Source of the DNA: Brevundimonas terrae
GTDB lineage: Bacteria; Pseudomonadota; Alphaproteobacteria; Caulobacterales; Caulobacteraceae
Length of the DNA stretch: 64,000 nucleotides
Assembly: GCF_011761985.1 (NCBI RefSeq)
Contig: NZ_JAASQT010000002.1
Location: 1 to 64,000, forward strand
Reading direction: 5' to 3'
A model generated the notes under the pieces. The model was not told the DNA's origin. It searched no databases and saw only the letters and a list, made by a program, of their open reading frames with translations. Each line of letters opens with the position of its first letter. Position 1 is the first letter of the stretch. Positions 62,644 to 64,000 of the stretch are shown here, piece by piece. Position numbers and translations under genes: made by a program.

Positions 62644-64000
62644 ATGTTCAGAAAGAACCCTGCTGTCGCACTGAATAAGATCAGGCTTGAAGAGCTGGAG
62701 CGCCGCATGGCGGCGATTGGCCGCTCGCAAGCCGTTATCGAGTTCGAGCTGGATGGCACGATTATCGATGCCAACGAAAACCTGCTCAAGACCATGGGTT
62801 ACACGCTGGACGAAATCCGTGGCCAGCATCACCGCATGTTCATGGACCCGCAGGAAGCCACCACGGCGGAATATGCGGCCTTCTGGCGCGAACTGAACGA
62901 GGGTCGCTTTGTCGCCCGCAAGTTCCGCCGCATGGCCAAGGGCCAGCGCGAGGTCTGGCTGGAAGCCTCCTATAATCCGGTGCTGGACGATAATGGCCGC
63001 GCCGTGAAGGTGGTCAAACTGGCCATCAACATCACCGATGCCGAACAGGCCACCCGCCGCGCCGAGGCCCAGCGCCAGTCCGACGAGGCCGCCCAGACGC
63101 GACTGGTCGAGATATTGGCCGAGAACCTGTCCAAACTGTCCGAAGGCGATCTGCGCGCCGTGATCGATGCGCCGCTGGATGGCGCGCATCAACGGGTGAA
63201 GGACGACTTTAACGGGGCCACCAGCAGCCTGCGCACCGCACTGGAACAGGTGCTGGACGCGGTGGGTGTGCTGAAAACCGGCTCCGAAGAAATCGCCAAC
63301 TCGGCCGACGACCTGTCGCGCCGCACGGAACAGCAGGCCGCCAGTCTGGAAGAGACGGCTGCGGCGCTGGACCAGATCACAGCCACAGTCCAGCGCAGCG
63401 CCGAGGGGGCACGTCAGGCCTCCACGGCCGCGGTGGCGGCGCGTACCGAGACGGATCGTTCCGGCGAGGTCATGCAGAAGGCTGTGTCGGCCATGGACGG
63501 CATTTCGCGCCGTTCAGCCGAGATTGGCGACATTATCGGCGTCATCGACGAAATCGCCTTCCAGACCAATCTTCTGGCCCTGAATGCGGGCGTCGAGGCC
63601 GCAAGGGCCGGCGAGAGCGGACGCGGCTTTGCCGTGGTCGCCTCCGAGGTCCGCACACTGGCCCAGCGTTCGGCAGAGGCCGCCAAGGAGATCAAGTCGT
63701 TGATCTCGGCCTCGGCCAGCGAGGTTTCCGAAGGCGTGAAACTGGTCGGTGAAACGGGCCGCGCCCTGGAAACCATTGCGGCGCGTGTGGCCGAAATGGA
63801 CGCACTGGCTGCCGAAATCGCCGCCTCGTCACAAGAACAGGCGACGGGTCTGGGACAGGTGAATGCCGCCGTGAACCAGATGGATCAGGTCACCCAGCAA
63901 AACGCCGCCATGGTGGAAGAAACCACGGCTGCGGCGACGGCCCTGCAAAACGAAACCCGCCAGTTGGCCACGCTGGTCAACCGCTTCAACACCGGACGAT
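62644..64000 (+). CDS. Soluble methyl-accepting chemotaxis protein (3' end beyond window)
   Basis: The open frame runs off the right edge. Residues 20-130 form a PAS domain ([32 protein letters not shown], then [12 protein letters not shown]). A HAMP-like linker follows, and the long MA signalling domain has the hallmark [35 protein letters not shown]. No membrane span or signal peptide is seen, so the receptor is cytoplasmic. It is divergent from fliI. Confidence 0.92.
   Translation, partial: MFRKNPAVALNKIRLEELERRMAAIGRSQAVIEFELDGTIIDANENLLKTMGYTLDEIRGQHHRMFMDPQEATTAEYAAFWRELNEGRFVARKFRRMAKGQREVWLEASYNPVLDDNGRAVKVVKLAINITDAEQATRRAEAQRQSDEAAQTRLVEILAENLSKLSEGDLRAVIDAPLDGAHQRVKDDFNGATSSLRTALEQVLDAVGVLKTGSEEIANSADDLSRRTEQQAASLEETAAALDQITATVQRSAEGARQASTAAVAARTETDRSGEVMQKAVSAMDGISRRSAEIGDIIGVIDEIAFQTNLLALNAGVEAARAGESGRGFAVVASEVRTLAQRSAEAAKEIKSLISASASEVSEGVKLVGETGRALETIAARVAEMDALAAEIAASSQEQATGLGQVNAAVNQMDQVTQQNAAMVEETTAAATALQNETRQLATLVNRFNTGR

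Overview
The window looks like about 64 kb of chromosome from a member of the Caulobacterales (Alphaproteobacteria), possibly Asticcacaulis or a near relative. The CtrA cell-cycle regulator closely resembles the Caulobacter one as I remember it, and its promoter region carries clustered GANTC (CcrM) sites. Other pointers are a split glycine decarboxylase, the atpI-B-E-F'-F arrangement with the F1 genes absent, a GTTC-N7-GTTC SOS box, and the fliI-fliJ pair near ctrA. G+C is high and most genes are densely packed. No tRNA, rRNA, CRISPR array, transposase or prophage gene was seen.

Layout. 0-14 kb: DNA repair (tag), TraB/GumN and DUF5694 proteins, a small XRE/membrane/peptide operon, ygfZ, a Tmm-like flavin monooxygenase, a CPBP protease, a GT9 glycosyltransferase, and two paralogous secreted proteins of unknown function. 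14-24 kb: a dihydroorotase with an unusual metal motif, prephenate dehydrogenase, an alpha/beta hydrolase paralogue cut by an in-frame stop, a nimR/nimT-like divergent pair, sdpR-sdpI, an SDR and small membrane proteins. 24-32 kb: erpA, dgt, then SPOR protein-nagZ-scpA-scpB and the Fo part of ATP synthase. 33-38 kb: a glycine-cleavage operon (gcvT-gcvH-gcvPA-gcvPB) behind a tandem glycine riboswitch. 38-49 kb: fbp, pncA, an SOS-type Y-family polymerase, adenine deaminase, argS, ispH and lspA. 49-54 kb: ileS and a ParD-like/methionine aminopeptidase pair behind a perfect 20-bp-arm inverted repeat. 54-57 kb: a metal-resistance operon (CDF exporter, TonB receptor, MerR regulator) with a CadR/ZntR-type operator. 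57-64 kb: DUF6456 and a DnaA-domain-IV-like gene divergent from ctrA, then a GH10 xylanase, fliJ, fliI and a soluble chemotaxis receptor that runs off the right edge.

How the genes work together. Several short self-contained modules have their own visible control sites: sdpRI, nimR/T, the XRE operon, ParD-MAP, the metal operon, the LexA-box polymerase and the riboswitch-controlled gcv operon. A foldback intergenic repeat occurs in two full, one half and one minimal copy. The most unusual features are the ParD-like/MAP pair whose Shine-Dalgarno lies inside the inverted repeat, a 34-residue membrane peptide ending the XRE operon, the metal operon whose operator lies inside the 3' end of the upstream gene, and a structured GC-rich intergenic region near 8.5-8.7 kb.
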